From assembly GCF_000970085.1 (NCBI RefSeq), contig NZ_CP009506.1, positions 3,782,001 through 3,846,000 of the forward strand: DNA of 64,000 nt, given 5' to 3'. The stretch is from Methanosarcina siciliae T4/M. GTDB taxonomy: Archaea; Halobacteriota; Methanosarcinia; Methanosarcinales; Methanosarcinaceae. The position numbers and the translations under genes are program-made. The notes under the pieces are model-generated. The model ran no database searches and was not told where the DNA came from. It saw only the letters and a program-made list of their open reading frames with translations. Positions 55,378 to 64,000 of this stretch are shown here, piece after piece (the first letter of the stretch is position 1; each line of letters opens with the position of its first letter).

Positions 55378-56688
55378 ATGGCAAAGAAAATGAAGTTATC
55401 TGATATAACAAACATGTTCGCGGGGATGGATGTAGAAGCCCTCGAAGGTGTGACTATTGAAGGGGACATTGAGATTGATCTCGGTGGACTCGGAGGCGGC
55501 TTTGACCCGATGCTTGCCGCAGCTCTTGGGCAGGAGAGCGCAGTACTTGCCCAACACTTCGCAAGAATCGCAGGCATGTTCGGATATCCGGTGGGCATTG
55601 GCGCACCAGCAGCTCCGGCAGTTGCCCCAGCTCTTGCAGCCCCCAAACTCAAAGATCTTATCCCTGCAAAGTTCGATGTTGCTAACATCGCTGAATGGGC
55701 AACCGAGATCCAGGAAGTACCAATAGGCAACACCTCGGCAGACGGCGGAAGCCGTGGAAAGAGAGTGATGCTGGGCGGAGAGAAAGCCCTTCCGTTCTAC
55801 TTCGACGCACCGATGCCGAACAGGAACCAGGTCACTATTGACGTGTTCGACATGAGGATCGGCCTTGCAAAAGCTGTCAAGCAGAACTATGATGAAGTCA
55901 TGGACAGCCCGGGAGAATGGGCAAAGAAGAACGTTGAGAAATTCAACGCTGACATGATCACCATCCACCTGATTTCAACAGACCCGCTAATCAAAGACAC
56001 TCCTGCAAAAGAAGCAGCCAAGACTGTAGAAGAAGTGCTCCAGGCTGTTGATGTGCCAATTGCCATAGGCGGATCAGGGAACCCACAGAAGGACCCGGAA
56101 GTGCTCACAAGAGCAGCAGAAGTTTCGGAAGGCGAGCGCTGCCTGCTTGCATCGGCCAGCCTGAACCTAGACTATGCAGCAATCGCAGAGGCAGCACTAA
56201 AATACGATCACGACGTGCTTTCCTGGACACAGCTGGACATGAACGCGCAGAAGGAACTAAACAGGAAACTCATGAAGCAGTGCAACGTCCCAAGAGACAG
56301 AATCATCATGGACCCCACCACTGCAGCCCTGGGATACGGTCTCGACTACGCTTACACCAACATGGAGCGTATCAGACTTGCAGCCCTCATGGGTGATGAC
56401 GAACTTACATTCCTGATGTCTTCAGGGACCACAAATGCATGGGGTGCCCGTGAGTCATGGATGGTTAGTTCCCCACTTAAGGAAGACTCTGACTGGGGAC
56501 CGAGAGAGTACAGAGGTCCGATATGGGAAATCGTTACAGGACTGTCCCTTGCAATTGCAGGAAACGACCTGTTCATGATGATGCACCCAACATCGGTTGC
56601 TGTCCTGAAACAGATCACACAGACACTCTTCGGTATGATCGACACAGAGCAGGTTGACATTGCAAACTGGATAGGAGCGGAGGTGTAA
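55378..56688 (+). CDS. cdhD: ACDS complex delta subunit (small corrinoid-protein subunit)
   Basis: 436 residues from ATG 55378, with GGTGAGG before it; the longer frame to 55336 is unlikely. An N-terminal domain (1-75), Ala/Pro linker (APAAPAVAPALAAPK), then a TIM-barrel with VDVPIAIGGSGNPQKDPEV and DPTTAALGYGLDY. With CdhE it forms the corrinoid iron-sulfur protein that passes the methyl group between tetrahydrosarcinapterin and acetyl-CoA synthase. Confidence 0.95.
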   Translation: MAKKMKLSDITNMFAGMDVEALEGVTIEGDIEIDLGGLGGGFDPMLAAALGQESAVLAQHFARIAGMFGYPVGIGAPAAPAVAPALAAPKLKDLIPAKFDVANIAEWATEIQEVPIGNTSADGGSRGKRVMLGGEKALPFYFDAPMPNRNQVTIDVFDMRIGLAKAVKQNYDEVMDSPGEWAKKNVEKFNADMITIHLISTDPLIKDTPAKEAAKTVEEVLQAVDVPIAIGGSGNPQKDPEVLTRAAEVSEGERCLLASASLNLDYAAIAEAALKYDHDVLSWTQLDMNAQKELNRKLMKQCNVPRDRIIMDPTTAALGYGLDYAYTNMERIRLAALMGDDELTFLMSSGTTNAWGARESWMVSSPLKEDSDWGPREYRGPIWEIVTGLSLAIAGNDLFMMMHPTSVAVLKQITQTLFGMIDTEQVDIANWIGAEV

Positions 56689-56691
56689 AAC

Positions 56692-58098
56692 ATGAAAATA
56701 AACAGCCCGTTAGAAGCTTACAAATACTTGCCCCAGACAAACTGTGGAGAGTGTGGGGAAGCTACATGTATGGCTTTTGCCTCCAAGCTGATTGACAGGT
56801 CAGGCAAGACATCAGACTGTCCACCTCTTATTAAGGAGAAGAAATTTGCAAAGAAACTTGCAGAACTCGACAGGCTACTTGCACCGGAAATTCGCCAGGT
56901 AACCATAGGAGTAGGCGAGAAAGCAGTTAACATTGGGGGGGACGATGTCCTGTACCGCCACAAACTCACATTCTTCAACAAGACGAAGATGTTCTTCGAT
57001 GTGGCAGACAACATGGATGAAGCTGCCATTGTTGAGAGAGTGAACAGCATCGCCAACTTCAGAAAGTTCTATGTAGGCCGAAACCTGCTCCTCGATGGGG
57101 TGGCCATCAGAGCCGTTTCCAACGACCCGGCAAAGTTTGCGGCAGCTGTAAAGAAGGTAGCTGAAGCAGGATTGCCCATGATATTCTGTTCCTTCAACCC
57201 TGAGGTCCTGAAGGCAGGACTCGAAGTGGCAAAGGACCTGAACCCGCTGCTTTATGCTGCAAACAAGGATAACTGGAAGGAAGTAGGAGAACTCGCCCTT
57301 GAATACAAGGTGCCTGTGGTTGTGTCAGCTTTCAATGACCTTGATGCCCTCAAGACCCTTGCAAAGACATTTGCAGAGGCAGGAATTAAGGATATTGTCC
57401 TTGACCCGGGAACATACCCCACAGGAAAGGGCCTGAAGGAAACATTCACCAACTTCCTGAAGATAAGGAGAGCGGGAATTATGGGCGACACGGAGATCGC
57501 ATACCCGATTATTGCTCTCCCCTTCACTGCATGGATGGCTGGAATTTCCGACCCGGTCAGCGCCTCATACTGGGAAACCGTAATGGCTTCGGTCTTTACT
57601 ATAAGGTACGGAGACATAATGATCCTCCACAGCATGGAGCCTTATTCCACCCTGCCTGAGGTTCACCTGGCAGAGACCATCTACACGGACCCGAGGACCC
57701 CGGTATCCGTGGACGGAGGAATGTACAAGGTAGGAAGCCCGACAGCGGATTCCCCGGTACTCTTTACCACAAACTTCGCACTCACATACTATACTGTGGA
57801 GAGCGATATATCGTCCAACGGAATCGACTGCTGGTTACTTGCAGTTGACACAGACGGGATAGGGGTGGAAGCTGCAGTTGCAGGCGGACAGCTGACCGCT
57901 GACAAGGTGAAGGAAGCCTTTGACAAGGCAGGGTTCGACCTTAAGACAGCCGTAAACCACAACACCGTAGTTACTCCGGGTCTTGCGGCCCGTCTACAGG
58001 GAGACCTTGAGGACAAGCTCGGTGCAAATGTAAAGGTAGGACCAATGGACTCCGGCCGTATCCCAGGCTGGATGGAAAAGAACTGGCCACCTAAATAA
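56692..58098 (+). CDS. cdhE: ACDS complex gamma subunit (large corrinoid iron-sulfur subunit)
   Basis: 468 residues. N-terminal 4Fe-4S motif TNCGECGEATCMAFA...DCPPL (about 16-43), TIM barrel with IVLDPGTYPTGKG, and a C-terminal cobamide-binding domain (NGIDCWLLAVDTDGIGVEAAVAGG, about 369-392). Methyl-carrier of ACDS. Its GGAGGTG site lies inside the end of cdhD and the start is four bases after the stop. Confidence 0.96.
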   Translation: MKINSPLEAYKYLPQTNCGECGEATCMAFASKLIDRSGKTSDCPPLIKEKKFAKKLAELDRLLAPEIRQVTIGVGEKAVNIGGDDVLYRHKLTFFNKTKMFFDVADNMDEAAIVERVNSIANFRKFYVGRNLLLDGVAIRAVSNDPAKFAAAVKKVAEAGLPMIFCSFNPEVLKAGLEVAKDLNPLLYAANKDNWKEVGELALEYKVPVVVSAFNDLDALKTLAKTFAEAGIKDIVLDPGTYPTGKGLKETFTNFLKIRRAGIMGDTEIAYPIIALPFTAWMAGISDPVSASYWETVMASVFTIRYGDIMILHSMEPYSTLPEVHLAETIYTDPRTPVSVDGGMYKVGSPTADSPVLFTTNFALTYYTVESDISSNGIDCWLLAVDTDGIGVEAAVAGGQLTADKVKEAFDKAGFDLKTAVNHNTVVTPGLAARLQGDLEDKLGANVKVGPMDSGRIPGWMEKNWPPK

Positions 58099-58124
58099 AG
58101 GCAAAAAAATTGAAGGTTAAGATT

Positions 58125-58160
58125 CCGTGTCTAAAAGACACGGTACTTTTTTATCTTTTT
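58125..58160 (+). terminator. Intrinsic-type terminator of the ACDS operon
   Basis: Perfect 8-bp stem CCGTGTCT/AGACACGG with loop AAA (58125-58143) followed by CTTTTTTATCTTTTTT. It lies 27 bases after the cdhE stop. Archaeal termination mainly needs the T-tract; the hairpin may stabilise the 3' end. Confidence 0.8.
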
Positions 58161-58304
58161 TAAAAAAAAACGTAATTTTCGACTACAGCAAAAATCAAAC
58201 TCATAAATTACCTTCTCGTTAGTTGACAGTATCAAATTTTGGATAATTTATGTAATTTTGGATAATTTATGTAAATTCACTAACTATGAAACCCATGAAC
58301 TAAA

Positions 58305-59552
58305 CTACATCCCTGTACTATATCTAAGGATTGCAGCAATTCCGCCAAAAGCTATCATAAATTGAGACCCTTCGTCGAAATCTGTTGATATAAAAGCAAT
58401 CCTTGCATTGCCTTTATCTGCGAGTTCTGAAAATTCCCCCACGATATCAATAAGATCCGTAACTTCAAGTGCAGAACCGCATTCAGGACAATTTCCAATC
58501 GTAGGAACAGCTTCACCTGTTTTCCATATTCTTGTCCGTCTATTCTCATATCCGCAAACCCTGCACATGAGAGATACTCTTTCAGCCCGCAACTCTTCAG
58601 AAAGTAAAAGCACATCAACCGCCTTTATCTCAAGATTTGCCCTTACATTGTCCTCTCCATAAGATACTTTACCGGATTCGGTAGCGATTTCTTTAAAAAA
58701 TATGTCCATGTCTTTCTTTTGCTTAATTAAGTCAATACCCTGGAGAGTATCCTCTGCTTCATTTATTAACTCAGAAAAACCCGATTCATCCGTATACCCC
58801 GTATCAAACAGGCCAAGAACCTTTTTCTGAAGCTCATAATGTAGAAATTCGCCTTCATAAAATTCTTCTTTAGTCGGGGAATGCCCTCCTATAAGAATGC
58901 CTTTAAGGTCAGAAGGCTCTAATTCAAGGAATGCCTCACTTGCAGCACCCCCTATTCTCTTGTAGAAATCATGAATAGCAATGCGTCTGAGCTGTTCAAA
59001 GCGATGTGCACTCTGCCCTCCTTTTCTTTGTTTGCCAGGAACCGTAGAATGAAGATGCTTAATAGCTTCAATTTGCTTACCTACAAGCATTCCGACACTA
59101 GCTTCTCTTAAATCAAGAAGTATGAGCCCATAAGTACCGCACTCCCTGAGCATTTCCTCAATAGGCTCAAGATAAAAAACAGAATCACAGTGATATATAT
59201 AATGTACAACAGGTTCCGGAGGAATAAGAACTTCATTTACCATGCCTGTCCTGTTAGCTCCGGTATCGACAACTCCTGCAAAATAAACGATTCCGTTTTC
59301 CGGAATTTTGTTAAGAGATCTTAACTTTGCCAGCAAAGAATCAAGGGCTTCCCGTACATTATTGCTGGCAAGTTTGGATATTATGTTCGAAGCCTGCTCA
59401 TGTTCTTCTTTCAAATGCTTTATAACATCTGAAATCTGTTTATCAGAAGGAACATAAAGGGAAATCAATTCCGCGCTCTTCACACTTTTATTCTTTAGAG
59501 TTTCAAGCTTCTTTTTTAATACATATTTTTCATATGTACAGTACTCAGCCAT
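58305..59552 (-). CDS. Divergent aRF1 (peptide chain release factor 1) paralogue
   Basis: 415 residues with the full aRF1/eRF1 three-domain plan. The catalytic GGQ is intact (GKQRKGGQSAHRF, GGQ at 178-180) and YxCxxxF is kept (YHCDSVF, 120-126). The NIKS motif of the stop-codon-reading domain reads NIIS (56-59, in QASNIISKLASNN), and the GTx loop region reads KSVKSAELISLYVP. The minidomain has CRVCG and CPECG. NIKS lysine normally contacts the stop codon, so recognition should differ from canonical aRF1. AGGAGGAAG precedes the ATG. Methanosarcina genomes carry a second canonical aRF1 elsewhere, which this window cannot show. Confidence 0.9.
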   Translation of the reverse strand: MAEYCTYEKYVLKKKLETLKNKSVKSAELISLYVPSDKQISDVIKHLKEEHEQASNIISKLASNNVREALDSLLAKLRSLNKIPENGIVYFAGVVDTGANRTGMVNEVLIPPEPVVHYIYHCDSVFYLEPIEEMLRECGTYGLILLDLREASVGMLVGKQIEAIKHLHSTVPGKQRKGGQSAHRFEQLRRIAIHDFYKRIGGAASEAFLELEPSDLKGILIGGHSPTKEEFYEGEFLHYELQKKVLGLFDTGYTDESGFSELINEAEDTLQGIDLIKQKKDMDIFFKEIATESGKVSYGEDNVRANLEIKAVDVLLLSEELRAERVSLMCRVCGYENRRTRIWKTGEAVPTIGNCPECGSALEVTDLIDIVGEFSELADKGNARIAFISTDFDEGSQFMIAFGGIAAILRYSTGM

Positions 59553-59768
59553 TCAAGCTTCCTCCTTCTTTTATATAAACCGTTGAGGGACCTAAATATC
59601 CGTGGTCGGTACCTGAAAGAAAAAAGTTCTTACAAACTATTCAAGCTTAACCCCGGATGAGAAAAAGATACTGAGGTGGTTGCCCTCAACCTGATTTTTG
59701 ATTCTTATGATTAAGTCTATGCTTCATGTCTAAAATGACAAAAGAAAGAAAAAAAGAAAGAAGACAGA

Positions 59769-60818
59769 TCAGTATTCGACCTGCTCTGTTTCTGTTATTT
59801 TTTCCCTGAACAGGGTATACGCCCACAGCTGGTAGATAATAACTATGGGCACAAAGACCAGTGCACCCCCCAACATGACGCCTAGAGTCATATGGCTCGA
59901 TGCCGCCTCAAAGATATCTATTCCGTACTCAGGAAAAACGGAAGATTTGAGCATATAAGGATAGATACTTGCAAGCCCGCTTTCCACAATGAAGAGAAAA
60001 GCCAGGAGGTTGCTGCAAAAAGCCGGGAAGTCTTTGTCTTTTTTTGCAAATAACACGGCAAAAACAGCTGCTACTACCGCAAGAACCGGCAATAAGTACA
60101 GAGCTGGCATGGCTGAATAGTTGCTTGTAAAACCTTCTATGCCAGCAAAGGAGTATGCCAGGTAGACAAGAGCAAGTACGAGTACAAGAAGAGTACTCTT
60201 TTTTGCCAAGTCTCCTGCTTTTGCAGCTACGTCGCCTTCGGTCTTGACATTGATCCAGAGTGCACCAGAAGTAACATTCATAAGCACGAACAGGGCACCA
60301 CCGACCAATGCATAAGGGCCAAAAAGTTCGAGAAGTGTACCGACATAAAATCCTCCCAAAACGATTTCAAGCCCCTTGAAGAAGTTCGCAAATGCAACCC
60401 CCAGGACCAGAGAGATAAGCAGGCTTCCGGTGAACCATCCCCACATCAGGACCTTCTGTATCCGGGGATTATCATCCTTGTGGAGATATTCCACGGAAAT
60501 GCCTCTTGCAATCAGACCGATGAGCAGCAAAATCATAGGCAGATAGAGGAAAGTAAACATCTTCGAGAATACCAGAGGAAATGCAGCAAAGGTTCCTCCC
60601 GCAGCCAGGATGAGCCATACCTCGTTCCCGCCCCAGAAAGGCCCAACAGAGCTCTGGATCTGGACCCTCTGCGCTTTATCCTCGGCAATAAAGGGTGTCA
60701 AAAGCCCTGCTCCAAGGGAAAAGGAGTCTGCAATGAAGTAAACTCCCCATATTACACACCACAGGAAAAACCAGATAACGGCAAGCATGTCATGAGTAAG
60801 GAAATCGAACATTTTCAC
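59769..60818 (-). CDS. cydB: Cytochrome bd oxidase subunit II
   Basis: 349 residues, about eight to nine helices. MLAVIWFFLWCVIWGVYFIADSFSLGAGLLTPFI and GPFWGGNEVWLILAAGGTFAAFPLVFS are typical of CydB. With CydA it forms a quinol (here perhaps other donor) oxidase reducing O2 to water. Its ATG overlaps the cydA stop by four bases. Confidence 0.95.
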   Translation of the reverse strand: MKMFDFLTHDMLAVIWFFLWCVIWGVYFIADSFSLGAGLLTPFIAEDKAQRVQIQSSVGPFWGGNEVWLILAAGGTFAAFPLVFSKMFTFLYLPMILLLIGLIARGISVEYLHKDDNPRIQKVLMWGWFTGSLLISLVLGVAFANFFKGLEIVLGGFYVGTLLELFGPYALVGGALFVLMNVTSGALWINVKTEGDVAAKAGDLAKKSTLLVLVLALVYLAYSFAGIEGFTSNYSAMPALYLLPVLAVVAAVFAVLFAKKDKDFPAFCSNLLAFLFIVESGLASIYPYMLKSSVFPEYGIDIFEAASSHMTLGVMLGGALVFVPIVIIYQLWAYTLFREKITETEQVEY

Positions 60819-62131
60819 TCAACTCCTGTAGCATTGACTACGGTTTTCTTTATGAGGTATATCTCAAAGACTATAAGGACCAGATAGAATGTACTGATAA
60901 GGACAACACTTAACAACACATCCGATATGGGAACCGATGATATCCCATTAGCTGTCTTTAGCAGCCCGTATACTATCCATGGCTGTCTCCCTACCTCGGC
61001 TACAATCCAGCCGGCAGTGATGGCAACATATGGAAGTGGAATCGACCACATGAGCAACTTCAGATACTTATCCGATGTGTACAGCTTGCCTGACTTTTGA
61101 AGATATAAGCCTAAAAGAGCCTCTATGATAAACAGGGATCCGAGAATTGTCATCAGCCTGAAGCTCCAGAATACCATTCCTACAGGCGGCAATTCATCCT
61201 GAGCTAACTGGTTGAGTCCTGTTATCGTCCCGCTGAAACTTCCCGTATACAGGAAACTTGCAAGCCCCGGAATTCCCAGAAACTGAACACTGTTAGAACC
61301 TGTACTTGAATCCGGCACCTGTATCAGATACATGGGTACTCCGGAGCCCGTTTCCCATATCGCGTCCATTGCCGCTCCTTTAGCGGGTTGAAGTTCAGCA
61401 ACATATTGTGCATAACCGTGACCAAGAACCGGAAGCAGGACTGCGGTGACAAGAGCTATGGCAACTGCTATTCCAAAAGACTTCCTGAACACTTCACTAT
61501 TGTTCCTTTTAAGGAAATGATATGCACAGATTCCCATGATCAGGAATGCGGTCAGAAGATATGCCGAAAGCAGGGTATGTACCAGCATGTACCACACATA
61601 GCTGTTTGTAACCAGAGCAAGGAAATCCGTCATGATTACCTTGCTCCCGTCAGCAGCCATCTTATAGCCAACTGGATTCTGCATAAAACCGTTAGCAGTG
61701 ATAATCCATAATGAAGATATGTTGGTACCCAGAGCTACCATCCACATGGAAAATGCCTTCAGTTTCTGACGGGAGCGGTCAAGGAATACCCATGCGCCAA
61801 AGAAAGTGCCTTCAAGGAAAAAAGCCAGTAATGCTTCCACCGCTAATGGCGGTCCGAAGACATCTCCCATGAATTCGGAATAGGCACCCCAGTTGGTACC
61901 GAACTGGAAAGTCATTGAAAGACCCGTTACCAGACCTATTGCGAAGTTTATCTTGAATATCCTGCCCCAGAAATCTGCCATCCTTCGCCAGGTTTCATCT
62001 TTGTTTTTGTAGTATACCGTTTCCATGACTGCCACTAAGAATGCGAGCCCCAGTGTTAGTGGAACGAAAAGGAAATGGAACGCAACTGTTATGGCAAACT
62101 GAAGCCGGCTTAATAAAAGCAACTCAACCAT
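60815..62131 (-). CDS. cydA: Cytochrome bd oxidase subunit I
   Basis: 438 residues, about nine helices. His19 in TVAFHFLFVPLTLGLAFLV aligns with the heme b595 ligand, AYHFLK with the second heme histidine region, and GWIVAEVGRQPWIVYGLL with the conserved GRQPW. Short-Q-loop length. In a strict anaerobe it most likely removes oxygen and lowers damage. GAGGGAT precedes the ATG. Methanosarcina that carry cydAB commonly have it near this ACDS operon (general knowledge, not checked). Confidence 0.96.
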   Translation of the reverse strand: MVELLLLSRLQFAITVAFHFLFVPLTLGLAFLVAVMETVYYKNKDETWRRMADFWGRIFKINFAIGLVTGLSMTFQFGTNWGAYSEFMGDVFGPPLAVEALLAFFLEGTFFGAWVFLDRSRQKLKAFSMWMVALGTNISSLWIITANGFMQNPVGYKMAADGSKVIMTDFLALVTNSYVWYMLVHTLLSAYLLTAFLIMGICAYHFLKRNNSEVFRKSFGIAVAIALVTAVLLPVLGHGYAQYVAELQPAKGAAMDAIWETGSGVPMYLIQVPDSSTGSNSVQFLGIPGLASFLYTGSFSGTITGLNQLAQDELPPVGMVFWSFRLMTILGSLFIIEALLGLYLQKSGKLYTSDKYLKLLMWSIPLPYVAITAGWIVAEVGRQPWIVYGLLKTANGISSVPISDVLLSVVLISTFYLVLIVFEIYLIKKTVVNATGVE

Positions 62132-62278
62132 CCGTTATCCCTCGTTTTTTTGTTTATATTCGGTAATCATTACAACCCGGAAAAGACTCTTTCCGGCACA
62201 ATAACTTTGCATATAACAATAGAACAAACAAGGTTCAGGGGTTAAGAGATATCAAATCTCCATGAACCGTTGTACACG

Positions 62279-62475
62279 TCAATATTTGCGCTGAAGCAAG
62301 TCAATGTCTTCCGGCACGGCTTGCAGATCATCTTCATGCTCAATTTCATCAGTGAGAATATGGAACTCAATCTCATCAATTCAAATTCGGAGTACAGTGC
62401 TGTGTGTCACCCGATTTTTATCTTTGATCGTCTGAAAGATATACCATTGTACATCCGGATAACACACTGTTCCCC
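62279..62475 (-). pseudogene. Remnant of a ferritin-like (bacterioferritin/Dps-type) gene
   Basis: The minus strand reads IDEIEFHILTDEIEHEDDLQAVPEDIDLLQRKY followed by TGA, with the ExxH pattern of a ferritin-like helix and a typical C-terminal end. Upstream it is broken by an in-frame TGA (after THSTVLRI) and a frame change (MYNGISFRR in another frame). It lies between cydA and the Fur-type gene, a fitting place for an iron/oxygen-stress gene. Assignment is by motif only. Confidence 0.45.
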
Positions 62476-62493
62476 CTTGACGTTCTGCTTAAG

Positions 62494-62907
62494 TTATGTT
62501 TCCTCCTTTAGCTCCATACACTTTTTACAGATACCATAGAAGTTAGTACTCGTTGAAACAATAGTAAATCCATCTATTTCCTCAGCTATCTTCATCGAGT
62601 AATCCAGCAATTGTTCCGAATTAAAATCCTCCATCTTTCCGCATTCCCGGCAGATGAGATGGTGATGTGGAATGAAATTCGCTTCAAATCTTGAGACCCC
62701 TTTTACATTCACCTCCTCCAGTAACCCTTTCTCCGTAAGGAATTTGAGATTCTTATACACGGTAGCCTTGCTTATGCGTGTCAGTTTTTTTCTAACTCCG
62801 TCGTAAACTTCGTCTACAGTGGGATGACCGTCGTGTTCGCGCAGGAAATCAAGTATTTCGACTCTCTGGTTTGTGTATTTCATGTCAGCTTTCTCTGTGG
62901 GCTTCAT
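62494..62907 (-). CDS. Fur/PerR-family metalloregulator
   Basis: 137 residues. N-terminal winged helix (TNQRVEILDFLREHDGHPTVDEVYDGV...ISKATVYKNLKFLTEKGLL), then metal-binding dimerisation domain with HHHLICRECGKMEDF (about 86-100) and a second CxxC (GICKKC, about 127-132), the structural zinc site. FVSTSTNFYG region gives the usual Fur C-terminal part. Upstream of cydAB in the same direction, so it probably controls the oxygen-response genes and itself. GGTGGA precedes the ATG. Confidence 0.92.
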   Translation of the reverse strand: MKPTEKADMKYTNQRVEILDFLREHDGHPTVDEVYDGVRKKLTRISKATVYKNLKFLTEKGLLEEVNVKGVSRFEANFIPHHHLICRECGKMEDFNSEQLLDYSMKIAEEIDGFTIVSTSTNFYGICKKCMELKEET

Positions 62908-63230
62908 TGTCGTCCACCTAAATTACCTGTGAAAACAGGTTTGTTCCAACATATATGATATTCATTACTAAATGATATTAATTGTTATTTAACAATTTCT
63001 ATCATCTTTTAGATTTCTTTATTTATAGAATGCCTGTGACTATTTTCTTTTCCTAATACCGTAAATCACAGTTTTTCTCACTAAAAGGACACTAAAAAAG
63101 AGTGATATAGGACTAAAATAGTAAGAAGAGGATTTTAAACCCATTTAAATAGAATTTAAAGTTTTATAAGGCTTTAATTGAAATATAGATCCAAATTTTA
63201 ACGTCGTTTTTTGAGAGAACCAACTAAGAA
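62908..63230. promoter_or_regulatory. Upstream region of the Fur-type gene
   Basis: About 320 AT-rich bases, no gene. ATTACTAAATGATATTAATTG at about 62965 and the imperfect palindrome AATGATATTAATTGTTATT could be a Fur-type operator, but I cannot verify the consensus. Confidence 0.35.
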
Positions 63231-63231
63231 C

Positions 63232-63504
63232 CTATCCGAGAAGTGTTGTTCTCTCTGTGTCTGATAAAAGGCAAGGTACACAAAACTCTCTGAAAACTTC
63301 CCTCCATGTCCGCATGATTACGAAGTGAGCAGATATCGGGCGACCACTGAAAAAAGGAAAAAATAGAGTCTGCAGATGAAATAAAAAGCGTGTTAATGAT
63401 GGCACATCAATAGTAGCGTCTATGATAACCAGTCTGGACCAGAACCTATCCGAAAATCTGCGATCTACAGTAACTTTAAAATATAATATGCATAGCTGAA
63501 GCAA
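63232..63504 (-). mobile_element. Insertion-sequence debris with a possible transposase fragment
   Basis: A 90-residue open frame (...SDRFWSRLVIIDATIDVPSLTRFLF...) resembling a transposase N-terminal scrap, with the element-end-like TATCCGAGAAGTG at 63233 and TATCCGAAAATCTGCGATC at 63447, the latter similar over about 30 bases to the ends of the 125-bp elements at 48065 and 49329. Both ends face the same way, so this is not one intact element. Transposase identity is weak. Confidence 0.35.
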
Positions 63505-63734
63505 GCATTCGATAATATAGACTGCAGTAACATTTGCAACATTCCATTTTGAATTTTCAGATCGGGTCTAAGTATCGATACAGTATATTATACAAAAAGA
63601 GTAACTACTTAGTATCTGTGGACTTCACAGACTTTTGTCAACATATTTCATTTTGATGATTAGAGTATTAAGATTTTTGTTTTGCCTTTTTTGGACTCTA
63701 CCACTACTGATTATTGAGTCTTGAAACGGTAAAG

Positions 63735-63800
63735 AGCTGTCCGGGCTCCCGGCCGAGCTGGTTGATATGTCACCCATGTTGGAGACATAATCGAGGCAGA
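63735..63800. ncRNA. GC-rich hairpin block, possible small RNA
   Basis: In otherwise AT-rich DNA, about 65 bases are GC-rich and foldable: 63744-63759 (GGCTC/GAGCT around CCGGCC) and 63766-63789 (TATGTC/GACATA, inner CCA/TGG). No open frame fits. Could be a small RNA or an element end. The remainder of 63505-64000 is AT-rich with nothing recognised. Confidence 0.3.
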
Positions 63801-64000
63801 CGCGGCATTGAATATTTATTATCGATTTTATGTCCTATAATTGTATAAAAATTCAGACTATTTGGAATTGTGGAATATTTATAAAGAATTATAATAATTA
63901 ATAAACTATTTAGTGATTCTCAGAAGATATATCATCATGGAGTGGTTAATTTTAGCCATGTTTGAGTAAATGCATTTTGAAATTTTTTTTGATATTTCAG

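Overview
The window is archaeal and almost certainly from a Methanosarcina close to M. acetivorans. It carries archaeal-type S10-operon ribosomal proteins, a five-subunit archaeal CODH/acetyl-CoA synthase (ACDS) operon, a type II archaeal GAPDH, an archaeosortase with PEF-CTERM substrates, an aRF1 homologue, and a cytochrome bd oxidase beside an ACDS operon. Start sites mostly carry GGAGG/GGTGA-type ribosome binding sites, and intergenic DNA is AT-rich with TTTATATA-type boxes. The species assignment is inference from gene content.

Layout. (1) 1-3825, minus: head of the S10 ribosomal operon (rpl3-rpl4-rpl23-rpl2-rps19-rpl22-rps3), preceded by about 250 nt of unusually GC-rich, hairpin-rich DNA that looks like a structured RNA. 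(2) 5108-5812, minus: two unannotated 51-residue zinc-finger microproteins, paralogous and in tandem. (3) 6187-15265: a surface-protein sorting module with three tandem PEF-CTERM cassettes sharing their promoter region, a DUF1616 membrane protein, an M48 (HtpX-like) protease and archaeosortase C. (4) 15594-27804: exopolysaccharide/glycoprotein glycan cluster (deacetylase-like, FemAB-like, hexapeptide acyltransferase, DUF354, GT2, GT-C-like, three GT4, a Wzx-like flippase, another GT2), strongly AT-rich from about 19.9 kb on. (5) 28521-35282: a large beta-helix/cohesin/dockerin secreted protein followed by three smaller cohesin-domain secreted proteins. (6) 35314-47299: MraY/WecA-like transferase, VanZ-like protein, indolepyruvate oxidoreductase (iorAB), a TumE/TumA-like toxin-antitoxin pair, a CooC-like ATPase, an MscS channel, an atypical flavoprotein disulfide reductase relative, GAPDH and a DUF134 regulator. 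(7) 47300-49722: a degenerate tandem duplication of the DNA in front of the ACDS operon, including its promoter, a 125-bp inverted-repeat element and a dead copy of the cdhA start. (8) 49723-58160: cdhA (one-base frameshift), cdhB, cdhC, cooC, an orphan copy of the CdhD N terminus, cdhD, cdhE and a terminator. (9) 58305-62907, minus: an aRF1 paralogue with altered stop-codon-recognition motifs, cytochrome bd oxidase (cydAB) and a Fur/PerR-type regulator. (10) 62908-64000: non-coding, with insertion-sequence debris and a GC-rich hairpin block.

How the parts fit. ACDS makes or cleaves acetyl-CoA; its A-cluster and C-cluster are assembled with help from CooC. The indolepyruvate oxidoreductase and GAPDH are separate central-metabolism genes. 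CydAB with a Fur-type regulator suggests an oxygen-defence island beside the oxygen-sensitive ACDS. The PEF-CTERM/archaeosortase C block and the glycan cluster are commonly linked functions: exported proteins are cut at the C-terminal PEF signal and anchored on a glycosylated surface. The most unusual signals are the duplicated ACDS leader with a transposon-like inverted repeat, the CdhD-N microprotein, the release factor with NIIS in place of NIKS, the three-cassette PEF array with its shared upstream box, and the structured DNA in front of rpl3.
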